Positions 1-9,095 of a stretch of 64,000 nucleotides of DNA are shown here, piece after piece. The stretch is from Lacihabitans sp. CS3-21 (lineage in GTDB: Bacteria; Bacteroidota; Bacteroidia; Cytophagales; Spirosomataceae). The notes under the pieces are model-generated. The model searched no databases. It was not told the origin of the DNA and saw only the letters and a list, made by a program, of their open reading frames with translations. The stretch lies in NCBI RefSeq assembly GCF_024343675.1, contig NZ_RJUD01000012.1, positions 38,266 through 102,265 of the forward strand, given 5' to 3'. The translations under genes were made by a program, and so were the position numbers. The number at the start of each line of letters is the position of its first letter. Position 1 is the stretch's first letter.

Positions 1-32
1 AGACAAAAATCTCTGATTTCTTCAATGTTCAT
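1..32 (-). CDS. 5' end of a probable MmcQ/YjbR-family protein (partial)
   Basis: Only the first ten codons are inside the window, read leftward from an ATG at 32: MNIEEIRDFC. This opening is typical of MmcQ/YjbR-family small DNA-binding-like proteins of Bacteroidota, which is recognition from memory and not an alignment. The ATG overlaps the TGA stop of the preceding 64-residue gene by four bases (29-32), a common sign of translational coupling. That makes a real start likely even though almost nothing of the protein is visible. Confidence 0.5.
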   Translation of the reverse strand, partial: MNIEEIRDFC

Positions 33-223
33 TCTCTGGTGAATGCTCTGATAATCATTACAATGACTGCAAATAAAAACAATAAAATCGAAACTTTATT
101 GATCCCGTGCATCATTTTGAGGTTTGTACTAGATGGATATTTTCCATCTTTGTCTTTTTTAAAAACCCTCGTGAAATAATTAAAAACTGGCCCAACTTTG
201 AGCATTTCTTGTAATCTTCCCAT
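29..223 (-). CDS. Small single-pass membrane protein, 64 residues
   Basis: Short basic N-terminal half followed by one hydrophobic segment (about residues 43-60) and a charged tail. It is probably an inner-membrane protein with one helix. It resembles small conserved proteins of Cytophagales (possibly the group named DUF6728, from memory), whose hallmark is a central MHGINKVS-like stretch; here MHGINKVSILL sits at residues 39-49. No function is known. It lies one base downstream of the ispG stop and overlaps the next gene by four bases, so it is probably cotranscribed with ispG. Confidence 0.65.
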   Translation of the reverse strand: MGRLQEMLKVGPVFNYFTRVFKKDKDGKYPSSTNLKMMHGINKVSILLFLFAVIVMIIRAFTRE

Positions 224-224
224 T

Positions 225-2168
225 TTATTCTTCTATTGTTTCTGGTTCGTTCCAGTTACCGTCTTCTTTAATTAAGTTAATTAACTCATCTACAGCATTT
301 TGCGATGCAACAGAACGCTTTACTACCTCCTGACCTCTATAAAGCGAAATTTTATCTTTACCAATGCCCACATAACCGTAGTCCGCATCGGCCATTTCTC
401 CAGGACCGTTTACTATGCAGCCCATTATACCAATCTTCACTCCTTTCAGGTGATCTGTTCTTTTTCTAATCAAGGCTGTGGTTTCTTGAAGATCAAAAAG
501 TGTACGACCGCAAGATGGACATGAGATATATTCTGTCTTTGAAATCCTTGTTCTTGCCGCTTGTAAAATCCCAAAAGCAAGGCTATTTATTTCCTTTGGA
601 TTTTCTTTTACAGTTAGCATGATTCCATCACCAAATCCATCTAAAAATGCTCCACCTATATCTGTTGCGGCATGTAGCTGAATTTGTTCAAGGCTCAATA
701 CGCCATATCGTCTCCTAAAAATAACTGGATTTTTAATCCCTTGGTTATCAAATTCTAATAATACTTTTCTAAAATCCACGTAAGCGTTTGGTCTTTCTGA
801 ACTTAGAATTATCGATACATTTTTGTTTGACTTTAACTTTTCCAGGAGACTTTCATCAATATTTTCTGTGGAAATATCTAAAAAGTTTAGACTTTCGGAA
901 AAATCAATATTTGTTAGAAATTCTGCTTTGCTAATTAAAGGAAAAGTATGTGTTTTGTCTTCCAGCGTTTGCCAAACTTCATAATCTAAAATTTCTTTCA
1001 GACCGTTTGGAAGCATAAATGAGATTGGCTTTTTACCAGAATATACAAAATCCACACCCAAGTCATTCATTTTCCATTTGTCAGGTAGTGGCAAATAGAA
1101 ATGTCCAATACTTTTCATATCTTCAATCTCCACCTTATCTCTATCTGAAAAGTCTGCGATTACACGAGGGACATTTTGAGAACCAATATTTGCCACCTCG
1201 AATGATTTTCTTTTTTTATAAGAAAAAGGCTCAAAACTGGTAAATTCGATTGGTTTCAACTCAAAATTATTCGGATTGGGCAAATATCTGTCAATAAGTT
1301 TGCGTGCTACAGGAGATTCAAATTCAGGATCTTCTGTAAGACTAACTCTCACGGTATCTCCTAAACCATCTTCCAACAATGTCCCGATACCCATCGAAGA
1401 CTTGATTCGTCCATCTTCGCCTTCTCCAGCCTCTGTCACACCTAAATGTAGCGGATAAGGCTTCATTCGTTCGTCTTCCAGCCTTTTAGCCAAAAGTCTA
1501 TATGCATGGACCATCACTTGGGGGTTTGACGACTTCATAGAAATGACCACATTGAAGTAGTTTTCATCTTCGCAAATCTTCAAAAACTCTAAAGCGGATT
1601 CAACCATTCCGGCTGGAGTGTCGCCATATCGACTCAAAATTCTATCAGAAAGTGAGCCATGATTGGTTCCAATTCGCATTGCAGTCCCATACTCTTTGCA
1701 TATTTTTACCAAGGGCAAAAATCTTTCCCTGATTCTTTCTAATTCTAAAGCATAAGATGCATCAGAATAATCTATTACTTCAAAACGTTTTTTGTCGGCA
1801 TAGTTACCTGGATTTACCCTCACTTTTTCTACAATTCTGGCGGCCAGTTCGGCTGCATTGGGCGTAAAGTGAATATCGGCCACCAAAGGCGTAGTATATC
1901 CAGCCAACCTCAAACCTTTTTTAATGTTTTCGAGATTTTGAGCCTCTTTGACACTCGGAGCAGTTATTCTTACGATTTCACAACCACTTTCTATCATCCT
2001 GATACACTGATCGATTGAGCCTTTTGTATCCATCGTGTCCACAGTGGTCATAGACTGAACCCTTATGGGGAAATCCGAACCCAAGCCCAAATCACCGATT
2101 TTGATTTGGTTAGTAATGCGTCGAGAATACGAAGTCAAAGAAGGACAATAAAGAGGAATATAGGCCAT
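225..2168 (-). CDS. ispG: 4-hydroxy-3-methylbut-2-enyl diphosphate synthase (long form)
   Basis: IspG (GcpE) performs the reductive ring opening of methylerythritol cyclodiphosphate in the MEP isoprenoid pathway, using a [4Fe-4S] cluster. The N-terminal TIM-barrel half carries RVQSMTTVDT and the glycine-rich LGVTEAGEGEDG stretch. The C-terminal iron-sulfur half carries CPSCGRT and GIMGCIVNGPGE, giving the cluster cysteines. At about 647 residues it is the long form, with a large domain inserted between the two halves, as in Bacteroidota, chlamydiae and plants. I prefer the ATG at 2168 (MAYIPLYC) to an in-frame ATG at 2228, because homologues begin near it and the longer version adds 20 uncharacteristic residues. 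ispF is also in this window at 29.7 kb. Confidence 0.95.
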   Translation of the reverse strand: MAYIPLYCPSLTSYSRRITNQIKIGDLGLGSDFPIRVQSMTTVDTMDTKGSIDQCIRMIESGCEIVRITAPSVKEAQNLENIKKGLRLAGYTTPLVADIHFTPNAAELAARIVEKVRVNPGNYADKKRFEVIDYSDASYALELERIRERFLPLVKICKEYGTAMRIGTNHGSLSDRILSRYGDTPAGMVESALEFLKICEDENYFNVVISMKSSNPQVMVHAYRLLAKRLEDERMKPYPLHLGVTEAGEGEDGRIKSSMGIGTLLEDGLGDTVRVSLTEDPEFESPVARKLIDRYLPNPNNFELKPIEFTSFEPFSYKKRKSFEVANIGSQNVPRVIADFSDRDKVEIEDMKSIGHFYLPLPDKWKMNDLGVDFVYSGKKPISFMLPNGLKEILDYEVWQTLEDKTHTFPLISKAEFLTNIDFSESLNFLDISTENIDESLLEKLKSNKNVSIILSSERPNAYVDFRKVLLEFDNQGIKNPVIFRRRYGVLSLEQIQLHAATDIGGAFLDGFGDGIMLTVKENPKEINSLAFGILQAARTRISKTEYISCPSCGRTLFDLQETTALIRKRTDHLKGVKIGIMGCIVNGPGEMADADYGYVGIGKDKISLYRGQEVVKRSVASQNAVDELINLIKEDGNWNEPETIEE

Positions 2169-2269
2169 GAAAATGCTTTTTTTATGTAAAAGTAATTCGA
2201 AAAATTCTTTTGTTAGCGTTAAAAACAAAATTGCTTACACTAGATAACACTAAACACTAATTTTCTGTT

Positions 2270-2277
2270 TAATTTTG
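2270..2277 (+). promoter_or_regulatory. -7 box upstream of queE
   Basis: TAATTTTG matches the Bacteroidota -7 consensus TAnnTTTG exactly and ends seven bases before the queE ATG. If used, the transcript would have almost no leader. No -33 TTTG is visible at the usual spacing. Confidence 0.4.
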
Positions 2278-2284
2278 CGATGAA

Positions 2285-2908
2285 ATGCAAGAAATTAAAA
2301 CAGATTTAACAGAAAAGCTGCCCATCATGGAGGCTTTTTATACCTTACAAGGCGAAGGTTTTCACAGTGGAAAGGCCGCTTACTTTATCAGGTTGGGCGG
2401 CTGTGATGTGGGCTGTGTTTGGTGCGATGTGAAAGACTCATGGGATGCAAATGTTCACCCAAAAGTGGCTGTCGAAAAACTTTTGAATAATGCCAAAAAT
2501 AATCCTGGTGAGTTAATAGTCATTACTGGAGGTGAACCTTTAATGTATAATCTGGACAATCTTACAGCTGTTTTACAAAACGAAAATTTCAAAACCAATA
2601 TTGAAACCTCTGGAGCACATCCTTTGTCGGGAAGTTGGGATTGGATATGTTTTTCGCCAAAAAAATTCAAAGAGCCATTGCCCGAATTTTACGAGGCAGC
2701 TCATGAACTGAAAATCATTGTTTTCAATAAATCAGACTTTGAATTTGCAGAAAAACACGCAGAAAAAGTCAATGAAGATTGTATTTTGTACTTACAACCC
2801 GAGTGGGACAAACGTGAGCAAATGATGCCATTGATTGTGGATTATATCAAAGAAAATCCGAAATGGCGAATGAGTATTCAGACGCACAAATATTTAGATA
2901 TTCCGTAA
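2285..2908 (+). CDS. queE: 7-carboxy-7-deazaguanine synthase
   Basis: A radical-SAM enzyme that converts 6-carboxytetrahydropterin to 7-carboxy-7-deazaguanine, on the way to preQ0 and queuosine in tRNA. The cluster-binding cysteines are C40, C44 and C47 in GGCDVGCVWCD, i.e. CX3CX2C. The short N-terminal FYTLQGEGFHSG and the VITGGEPL stretch are both family hallmarks. The length of 207 residues is normal. It is transcribed divergently from ispG with a -7 box just before the start. A GH44 gene follows 16 bases later, but that gene has an unrelated role. Confidence 0.93.
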   Translation: MQEIKTDLTEKLPIMEAFYTLQGEGFHSGKAAYFIRLGGCDVGCVWCDVKDSWDANVHPKVAVEKLLNNAKNNPGELIVITGGEPLMYNLDNLTAVLQNENFKTNIETSGAHPLSGSWDWICFSPKKFKEPLPEFYEAAHELKIIVFNKSDFEFAEKHAEKVNEDCILYLQPEWDKREQMMPLIVDYIKENPKWRMSIQTHKYLDIP

Positions 2909-2924
2909 TTTAATAAAGTCAAAA

Positions 2925-4814
2925 TTGAAAAAAATTTTATTTTTACTTGTTCTATTTTCGAAATTTACCATTGCTCAAGTAAATGTATCTGTTTTTGCAA
3001 AATCCAAAATTGCTAAAGTTTCTCCGTATATTTTCGGCAGAAATAACTCTTTTTCGTCAACCAATCCAAATTCTACTTTATCCTCAGAAGATTTCATTAG
3101 AATTAAAGATGCTGGTGTTCAGTTTTTTAGAGAAAGTGGCGGAAATAACTCAACCAAATACAATTGGAGAAAAAAACTTTCCTCACATCCCGACTGGTAC
3201 AATAACGTTTATGTCAACGATTGGGACAAAACGGCTAAAAGCCTTCAAGAAAATTTTCCAAATGCACAAGGGATGTGGTCTTTTCAGCTGATTGGAAAAG
3301 CGGCTAAAACTTCAACTGCAAACTTCAATGATTATGTCTACAACAAATCGCAATGGTGGGAGGGCGTTAACCAAAATCTGGCAGGAAATGGAGAATTAAA
3401 TCTTACAGGCAATAAAGCTAAAAAAGAAGGAGATGCCAATTTGTATCTTGAAGATTGGCCTGCAGACTCTACAGTGGGTATTCTTAAACATTGGTTTGGC
3501 CAGAATGGAATTGGACTTGACAAAGAAAAGGTTCAGTATTGGAGTATGGACAATGAACCAGAAATTTGGAATGGAACCCATGACGATGTCGTGAACAACC
3601 AGTTTACTGCAGAAGAACTTATACAATCTTACATTAAAGTGGCTAAAAAGGCCAAAGCGGCTTATCCAGCTATAAAACTTTGTGGCCCTGTAACAGCAAA
3701 CGAATGGCAATGGTATAATTGGAGCAATGGGCCGATAGAATACAACGGAAAAAAATATCCTTGGATAGAATATTTTCTTTTGAGAATAGCCGAAGAAGAA
3801 TCAAAATCTGGAGTTAGACTTTTGGATGTTATTGATATCCACTTTTATCCAAACAATAAAAATCCGCAAGAAATTGTTCAATTGCACAGAGTATTTTTTG
3901 ACCAAAACTATGCTTATTCGGGAGCCAATGGGGTAAAAAACGTGAATGGCAGTTGGGACAATAGCCAAAACAAAGAATTTATTTTTGGCCGAATAAATGG
4001 CTGGCTTAATAAGTATTTCGGTGAAAATCATGGCAGAACACTTGGACTCACAGAACTGGGATTTGATAAAACAAATCCGAATGTCACAGCTGTGACCTAT
4101 GCCTCTATCATGGGAGAGTTTATGAGAAATAATGTTGAAATTTTCACACCTTGGTCATGGGAGATAGGAATGTGGGAAACCTTGCACCTTTTTTCGAAAA
4201 ATACTTTTAAGGATTTGGTGAAAACGGAGTCTGCTGATGAGTCTATTGTATCTGTTTATTCAACTATAAACGAGAAAAATGATCAAATAAATTTAATTTT
4301 GGTAAACCGATCATTAACAAGCATTCAAAAGACAAATGTTAAAATAAATGATTTCATAATTGATCAATCAGTTGCCAATAGGATTATTCTAAAAAACATT
4401 CCAAATAGTGAAACCTTCTTTTCGGAATCAAAAAACGCCAAAACTGTTTCCAAAGTAAATGTGATTAATAACGAATTATACATTGATTTAGAACCTTTGA
4501 GTGTTTCTAGTATTACGTTATCGGGTATTCTCGGCACTTATATGCAAAAAGTATTGGCAGCGGAACCTACATCAAGCTCCAAAATATCTGTTTATCCCAA
4601 CCCAAGCTCAAATAGCTTTATTTTAAAGAATATTGAAACAGAAATCAGTCATTTGTATTTATCAAACCTGGGTGGATTATTGATTAACGACCAGATAAGT
4701 CTGAGTCCTGATTTTAGGTTTTCAATTCCTCCAAGTGTTAGTTCGGGTGTGTATTTGTTAAATATTGAATATACAAACAAAGATAAAACCACATTAAAGT
4801 TGATAATTAATTAA
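2925..4814 (+). CDS. Secreted GH44-type glycoside hydrolase with T9SS sorting domain
   Basis: A 629-residue protein with a signal peptide (residues 1-18, ending TIAQ). The catalytic region resembles GH44 endoglucanase/xyloglucanase: WSMDNEPEIWNGTHDDV holds the likely acid/base E211, IDIHFYP is a conserved strand, and E377 in LGLTELGFD is the likely nucleophile. Assignment of these residues is inference. From about residue 555 a typical type IX secretion C-terminal domain begins (ISVYPNPSSNSF through GVYLLNIEYTNK), so the enzyme should cross the outer membrane and be surface-anchored or released. The start codon is TTG; no ATG or GTG gives the signal peptide. Probable substrates are beta-glucans or xyloglucan. 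Confidence 0.8.
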   Translation: MKKILFLLVLFSKFTIAQVNVSVFAKSKIAKVSPYIFGRNNSFSSTNPNSTLSSEDFIRIKDAGVQFFRESGGNNSTKYNWRKKLSSHPDWYNNVYVNDWDKTAKSLQENFPNAQGMWSFQLIGKAAKTSTANFNDYVYNKSQWWEGVNQNLAGNGELNLTGNKAKKEGDANLYLEDWPADSTVGILKHWFGQNGIGLDKEKVQYWSMDNEPEIWNGTHDDVVNNQFTAEELIQSYIKVAKKAKAAYPAIKLCGPVTANEWQWYNWSNGPIEYNGKKYPWIEYFLLRIAEEESKSGVRLLDVIDIHFYPNNKNPQEIVQLHRVFFDQNYAYSGANGVKNVNGSWDNSQNKEFIFGRINGWLNKYFGENHGRTLGLTELGFDKTNPNVTAVTYASIMGEFMRNNVEIFTPWSWEIGMWETLHLFSKNTFKDLVKTESADESIVSVYSTINEKNDQINLILVNRSLTSIQKTNVKINDFIIDQSVANRIILKNIPNSETFFSESKNAKTVSKVNVINNELYIDLEPLSVSSITLSGILGTYMQKVLAAEPTSSSKISVYPNPSSNSFILKNIETEISHLYLSNLGGLLINDQISLSPDFRFSIPPSVSSGVYLLNIEYTNKDKTTLKLIIN

Positions 4815-4893
4815 AAGCTTTTGAATTCTTGTACAAAAAAAAATCAAAGACTAGCTTTAGTGAAAGATTTTATTGTTCTAAAATTTTAAAAAA

Positions 4894-5391
4894 ATGGAAA
4901 TAAGAAAAGCCAACAAAAATGATATTCAGAGTATTCAAAACATAGCTTTCGAAACCTGGCCTTCAGCGTACGGAGATATTTTAAAAGTCGAACAAATAGA
5001 TTATATGTTAAACTTAATGTATAATAAAGAAGTCCTACAAAAACAAATGGAAGAATCTCAGACGTTTATAATAATTAAGGAAGAAAATGAAGATTTAGCC
5101 TTTGTGTCTTTCGAAACAAACTATGACAAGCAAGCACAAACCAAGATTCATAAAATATATATCACCCCAGCTGCCCAAGGCAAAGGCCTAGGCAAAATAC
5201 TGATAGAAGAAGCTGAAAGTCAAGCCATTAAAAAGAGAAACAACAAGCTCTTACTCAACGTAAACCGCCAAAATAAGGCGAGATATTTCTACGAAAAACT
5301 TGGCTTCAAAATCGCCTACTCAGAAGACATAGAAATAGGAAATGGATATTTGATGAATGATTATGTGATGGTTAAGGAGATTGAGCGATGA
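4894..5391 (+). CDS. GNAT-family N-acetyltransferase
   Basis: A 165-residue cytoplasmic acetyl-CoA-dependent acyltransferase of the GNAT superfamily. The acetyl-CoA binding motif is visible as KIYITPAAQGKGLGKIL (Q-x-x-G-x-G type) in the middle of the protein. It is followed by LLLNVNRQNKARYFYEKLGF, the usual C-terminal motif with the conserved Y-x-x-x-GF. The acceptor substrate cannot be told from sequence. It stands alone between a secreted glycosidase and an outer-membrane-type protein. Confidence 0.85.
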   Translation: MEIRKANKNDIQSIQNIAFETWPSAYGDILKVEQIDYMLNLMYNKEVLQKQMEESQTFIIIKEENEDLAFVSFETNYDKQAQTKIHKIYITPAAQGKGLGKILIEEAESQAIKKRNNKLLLNVNRQNKARYFYEKLGFKIAYSEDIEIGNGYLMNDYVMVKEIER

Positions 5392-5446
5392 GGATATTTT
5401 ATGGCTTGGTTTTTGTTTTAAAATATTCAGTTATTTAAAACATTGA

Positions 5447-6553
5447 ATGCATACAAAATTTGCTTTTCTCTTTGCCTTTTTATTTAGTTTTCACTTTTTG
5501 TCAGCCCAGAACAAATACCTCACAGGAAATGTAATTACCAAAAAAAATGATACGCTCCAGGGTAGTATACTTTTCAAAGATTGGACATCTTCTCCAAAAT
5601 ACATATCCTTTAAAAACCAGCAAGGTGCAGAGTCCACTTTAGATGCCAAAGATGTTAAGTCATTTACCATAAATGAATTAAACCTACACTATGAATCACA
5701 TTTTGCAAAAATCAATTATGTATCATTGGTACCTATAAGTGATATATCTTTCCTTTATTCTAAAATCGACTCTTCTTATTTTTTCTTCAAGGTTTTGATT
5801 TCAAGTAGCAAAATAAATCTGTATTCATATAGTGATTCAAGTAAAAATGACAGGTATTTCATAAAAAAAGAAAATGATTTTAATGAATTGGTAAACTACA
5901 CATTTTATAGAAAATCGACAGAAAATAAAGTTTACGAGTTTAAGAATCAACAATATAGAAAGCAACTAGAGGATCTTTGCAAAGATGCATCACAATTGAA
6001 GGCAGCAATACCTGCGTATGAAGAGGGGCATTTGAAAAGGTATTTAACAAAATACAATGCTTGTTTTTTGGAAAATAACAATATTGATTTTAACAGTAAA
6101 AAAGAATATTTACATTTCCGTTTGGGATTAAATTATGGTATTGATCAATCCTATTCACCTTTGAACTTGCATAATTTTGGCGTTTCGGCTATGCTCAATT
6201 TGAAGAAAAGTCACCATAACAATTTTGTTAAACTTCAATTTGAAAACCTATACTTGACAAAAGGCACATCCAACTTCCAAGAAGTCATTGTTGCATTTGG
6301 GAGATATTTTGGTGGAAAGAAAATACAACCATATGTGAGTGCATCAACAAACTTATTCTTATATCAAAATTACGATTTGTTTGCACAGCAATATTATAGA
6401 GAATTGGTAACCTTCTATTCTCTTAATGCTGGAGTCGCTTATAAAAAGAACATTCACATAGAATTTTCGAGAATTCTTACCCTTCATGGTAAAAGTGGTG
6501 CTCCAGGCCCACAATTAACATTGATTATTATGCCAATTTTCTTTGGGAAATGA
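5447..6553 (+). CDS. Secreted or outer-membrane protein of unknown function
   Basis: A 368-residue protein with a clear signal peptide (about residues 1-20, ending LSAQ). The N-terminal region reads YLTGNVITKKNDTLQGSILFKDW, split here as YLTGNVITKKND and TLQGSILFKDW. It matches a pattern common in Bacteroidota envelope proteins (Y..G.I....GDT..G.I). The second half has alternating hydrophobic strands (HFRLGLNYGI, HNFGVSAMLNL, KLQFENLYLTKG, IQPYVSASTNLFLY) that suggest a small beta-barrel. I do not recognise a specific family. Confidence 0.7.
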   Translation: MHTKFAFLFAFLFSFHFLSAQNKYLTGNVITKKNDTLQGSILFKDWTSSPKYISFKNQQGAESTLDAKDVKSFTINELNLHYESHFAKINYVSLVPISDISFLYSKIDSSYFFFKVLISSSKINLYSYSDSSKNDRYFIKKENDFNELVNYTFYRKSTENKVYEFKNQQYRKQLEDLCKDASQLKAAIPAYEEGHLKRYLTKYNACFLENNNIDFNSKKEYLHFRLGLNYGIDQSYSPLNLHNFGVSAMLNLKKSHHNNFVKLQFENLYLTKGTSNFQEVIVAFGRYFGGKKIQPYVSASTNLFLYQNYDLFAQQYYRELVTFYSLNAGVAYKKNIHIEFSRILTLHGKSGAPGPQLTLIIMPIFFGK

Positions 6554-6585
6554 TTAAAAAAGATGGCTGCCGTAAACAATTGCTT

Positions 6586-7521
6586 TTATTTCAAGCCTAA
6601 AAACCTAGCAATTTTATCTTTTAAAACCGTATTAATTCTGTTGTAAGATTCGAAAGTCCAGCCAGCAATATGCGGAGTGATAATGACATTTGGGTGATTT
6701 TTTAGATAGTCAAAACTCTTTTGTTGAGATTCTGAAAGTTTATTGATTTTCTCATTTTCCAAAACATCCAGGCAAGCCCCTTTTACTTTTCCAAATTGGA
6801 GTGCTTCAACCAAATCGTCTTGAACCACCAATTCTCCGCGGGCTACATTGCAGAAATAAATGTTTTTCAAGAACTTATTAAAAAAAGCTTTATCTACCAT
6901 TTTGTTGGTTTCTGTAGTGAGTGGAATGTGCAAACTTAATATGTCGGCTTCTCGATATATTTCATCCAAGGTTGACTCTGTAACATATTGATTACCAAAT
7001 CCATATCTATACTTATCGTAAGCCAAAATTTTACAACCAAAGGCTACCAGTCTGGAGGCTGTCGCCTCACCGTTATTTCCAAAACCTATGATGCCAACGG
7101 TCTTTCCAAACAATTCCTCTCCCCTATTTTCTTCTCTTTTCCATTGGCCTTGCTTAATTTCTAAATGAGATTTTTCTATTTTATTGAAAAGGCTCAAAAG
7201 CATTCCAATTAAATGCTCTGCCACGGCAATTCGGTTCCCTTCATTGGCCGCAAAAATCTCTATATTTCGTTTTTTACAGGCATCAATGTCTATCAAATCC
7301 AAACCTGCTCCTGCCCTACCTATAAATCTCAGTTTTGGTGCGTTCTGAAGAAAATTTTCGTCTATAAAAAACTTACTTCTTATGATAAGCCCCTCATAAT
7401 CAGATACCTTTTCCAAAACTTCAGACAATGCAATATTCGGAAAATAATCCACTTCCAGACCCAATTCCTCAGGCATGTGAACTATTGACTCGTGCATTTC
7501 GTCAACTATTAGTATTTTCAT
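6586..7521 (-). CDS. D-2-hydroxyacid dehydrogenase, phosphoglycerate-dehydrogenase-like
   Basis: A 311-residue NAD-dependent dehydrogenase. The Rossmann motif GIIGFGNNGEA lies near residues 140-155. The catalytic set is visible as Arg in NVARGELV, Glu in LDVLENE, and His in ITPHIAGWT. GRAGAGLDLIDIDACKKRNI is the hallmark substrate-side region. It lacks the C-terminal ACT domain of classical SerA, so 3-phosphoglycerate is only one possible substrate; short Bacteroidota SerA-like enzymes look the same. It is a single gene with repeat-rich DNA upstream. Confidence 0.85.
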   Translation of the reverse strand: MKILIVDEMHESIVHMPEELGLEVDYFPNIALSEVLEKVSDYEGLIIRSKFFIDENFLQNAPKLRFIGRAGAGLDLIDIDACKKRNIEIFAANEGNRIAVAEHLIGMLLSLFNKIEKSHLEIKQGQWKREENRGEELFGKTVGIIGFGNNGEATASRLVAFGCKILAYDKYRYGFGNQYVTESTLDEIYREADILSLHIPLTTETNKMVDKAFFNKFLKNIYFCNVARGELVVQDDLVEALQFGKVKGACLDVLENEKINKLSESQQKSFDYLKNHPNVIITPHIAGWTFESYNRINTVLKDKIARFLGLK

Positions 7522-7580
7522 GAATATGACTCTAATACAATTAATAAAACGATTTAAAAATATTTTATTGAAAGAAACTC

Positions 7581-7763
7581 TGACTTCAGATACGTTCAGT
7601 CATCGTTTGGCGTTTCGCTTATCTCTGACTTCGGCTCCGCACAATTTTTAAATTCGGTTACCTATGGCTTCGGCTCCGCTCAGTCATCGGTTTGGCATTT
7701 GAAAACAAATAACCTCCAGATAGCAATCGGGACACCAATAACTAGAATACCAGTAACCAATCA
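7581..7763. repeat. Degenerate short repeats in the gap between two minus-strand genes
   Basis: Two elements occur twice each. CAGTCATCGTTTGGC at 7597-7611 recurs as CAGTCATCGGTTTGGC at 7681-7696, and CTTCGGCTCCGC at 7629-7640 recurs at 7668-7679. To the right, 7734-7763 reads as degenerate heptamer-like units (ACCAATA, ACTAGAAT, ACCAGTA, ACCAATCA). The region is visibly richer in GC than neighbouring gaps. It looks like the eroded remains of dispersed intergenic repeats. Confidence 0.55.
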
Positions 7764-7764
7764 A

Positions 7765-8982
7765 CTAAGCCTTCCCAATCAATGCCATATAAAAGCCATC
7801 AAAACCAGTTTGGGCTGGAGAAACTTTTTTTTCTTTTATTAGAAAATAGTCAGGGTTGTTGGCCAAGAACTTCTCTACTTGTTTTTCGTTTTCAGATGGA
7901 AGAATGGAACAGGTGGCGTACACCATTTTACCTCCAGATTTCAAAATTTTAGAATAATCTTGCAATATTGTTGCCTGCACTTGCTTGATTTCATCCAAAA
8001 ACTCTGGTTTTAATTTCCATTTGGCATCTGGATTTCGCTTTAGAACGCCCAAACCAGAACATGGAACATCCAGAAGAAGCCTATCTGCTGTATCTCTCAA
8101 ACGTTTGATTGTTTTTGACTCAATCAACTTGGGTTCAATATTGCTCAACCCATTTCTCTTGGCTCGACTCTTTAATTCAACCAGTTTGTGCTCTTCCACA
8201 TCCAGAGCGATTATTCTACCTTTGTTTTTCATGATATTGGCCATGTGCAATGTTTTACCACCGGCTCCTGCACAAGCATCTATCACTCGCTGCTCTGGTT
8301 GAATATCCAATAACTCCGAAATCATCTGACTTCCAGCGTCTTGTACCTCAAAAAAACCTTTTTTGAACTCTTCTAAAGAGAAAACATTCATACGTTTTTT
8401 TAACAAAAGTGCCGACTCCACACCTTCAACTTCAGACACTTCCACATCTTTCTCTTGGAGAAGTTTTATCAAATCTTCCTTTGATATTTTTGTAGTATTG
8501 ACTCTTAAAAATACTTCTGCTTGGTTGCTCAATGCCTCCAATTCTGCTGGCCAAGCTTCTCCTATTTCTTCCGAAATTTTTTCGTCCATCCAGTCGGCTA
8601 CCGAAAACTTAATTCTTCTGTCTTTATCTGCTTCTAGCCTTCTTTCGTTGATTTTTTCTATGTCAATTTTACCAAACAAGGTACTACTTGACAAGTCATA
8701 ACCTTTGAAAATCAACCAAATTCCTATTAATTCTCGGTAAGTTCCAGTCAATTTATTACTGACATCATCTTCACCATAACAATAATTTATCAACCTCCAA
8801 TTTCTGACCATATCGTAGGTATTTTCGGCAATAAAACCTCTATCCCTAGAACCCCATTTCGGATTTGATTTTAATATTCCTGAAATAGCTTTATCAGCTT
8901 TTCTATTCTCAACAAAAATCTCCACCAAAGCCTTTTCGATGGCCTCTATTAAAGGTGGAAATAATTTTATAACTTTACTCAT
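7765..8982 (-). CDS. RsmB/NOP-family RNA (cytosine-5) methyltransferase
   Basis: A 405-residue SAM-dependent RNA m5C methyltransferase. SAM motif I is VDACAGAGGKTLHMA. The two family cysteines are in DVPCSGLGVLKRNPD (motif IV) and YATCSILPSENE (motif VI), with the proline-cysteine signature of RsmB/Nol1/Nop2/Sun proteins. The N-terminal third is the usual NusB-like/RsmB extension region (KADKAISGILKSNPKWGSRDR). The target is probably 16S rRNA, but the exact cytosine is not deducible. A -7 box lies just upstream. Confidence 0.92.
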   Translation of the reverse strand: MSKVIKLFPPLIEAIEKALVEIFVENRKADKAISGILKSNPKWGSRDRGFIAENTYDMVRNWRLINYCYGEDDVSNKLTGTYRELIGIWLIFKGYDLSSSTLFGKIDIEKINERRLEADKDRRIKFSVADWMDEKISEEIGEAWPAELEALSNQAEVFLRVNTTKISKEDLIKLLQEKDVEVSEVEGVESALLLKKRMNVFSLEEFKKGFFEVQDAGSQMISELLDIQPEQRVIDACAGAGGKTLHMANIMKNKGRIIALDVEEHKLVELKSRAKRNGLSNIEPKLIESKTIKRLRDTADRLLLDVPCSGLGVLKRNPDAKWKLKPEFLDEIKQVQATILQDYSKILKSGGKMVYATCSILPSENEKQVEKFLANNPDYFLIKEKKVSPAQTGFDGFYMALIGKA

Positions 8983-8997
8983 TATCTAAATTTTGTG

Positions 8998-9005
8998 CAA
9001 ATTTA
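8998..9005 (-). promoter_or_regulatory. -7 box for the RsmB-family gene
   Basis: Read on the minus strand the bases are TAAATTTG, an exact TAnnTTTG match 15 bases before the ATG at 8982. A TTTG further upstream lies about 26 bases away, longer than usual. A short leader is predicted. Confidence 0.4.
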
Positions 9006-9047
9006 CCAATAATAAGCTGTTTTATTCCTCTCAAATCTCAAAATGAT

Positions 9048-9078
9048 TTTGATTGGTATAGAATCAAAAGTAAATTTG
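9048..9078 (+). promoter_or_regulatory. Full Bacteroidota promoter for the broken Rrf2 gene and aldehyde dehydrogenase
   Basis: TTTG at 9048-9051, 19 bases, then TAAATTTG at 9071-9078: a perfect -33/-7 pair at the ideal spacing. The predicted transcription start is near 9083, about 13 bases before the ATG at 9096. Confidence 0.65.
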
Positions 9079-9095
9079 CTAAAACATCAACCCCT

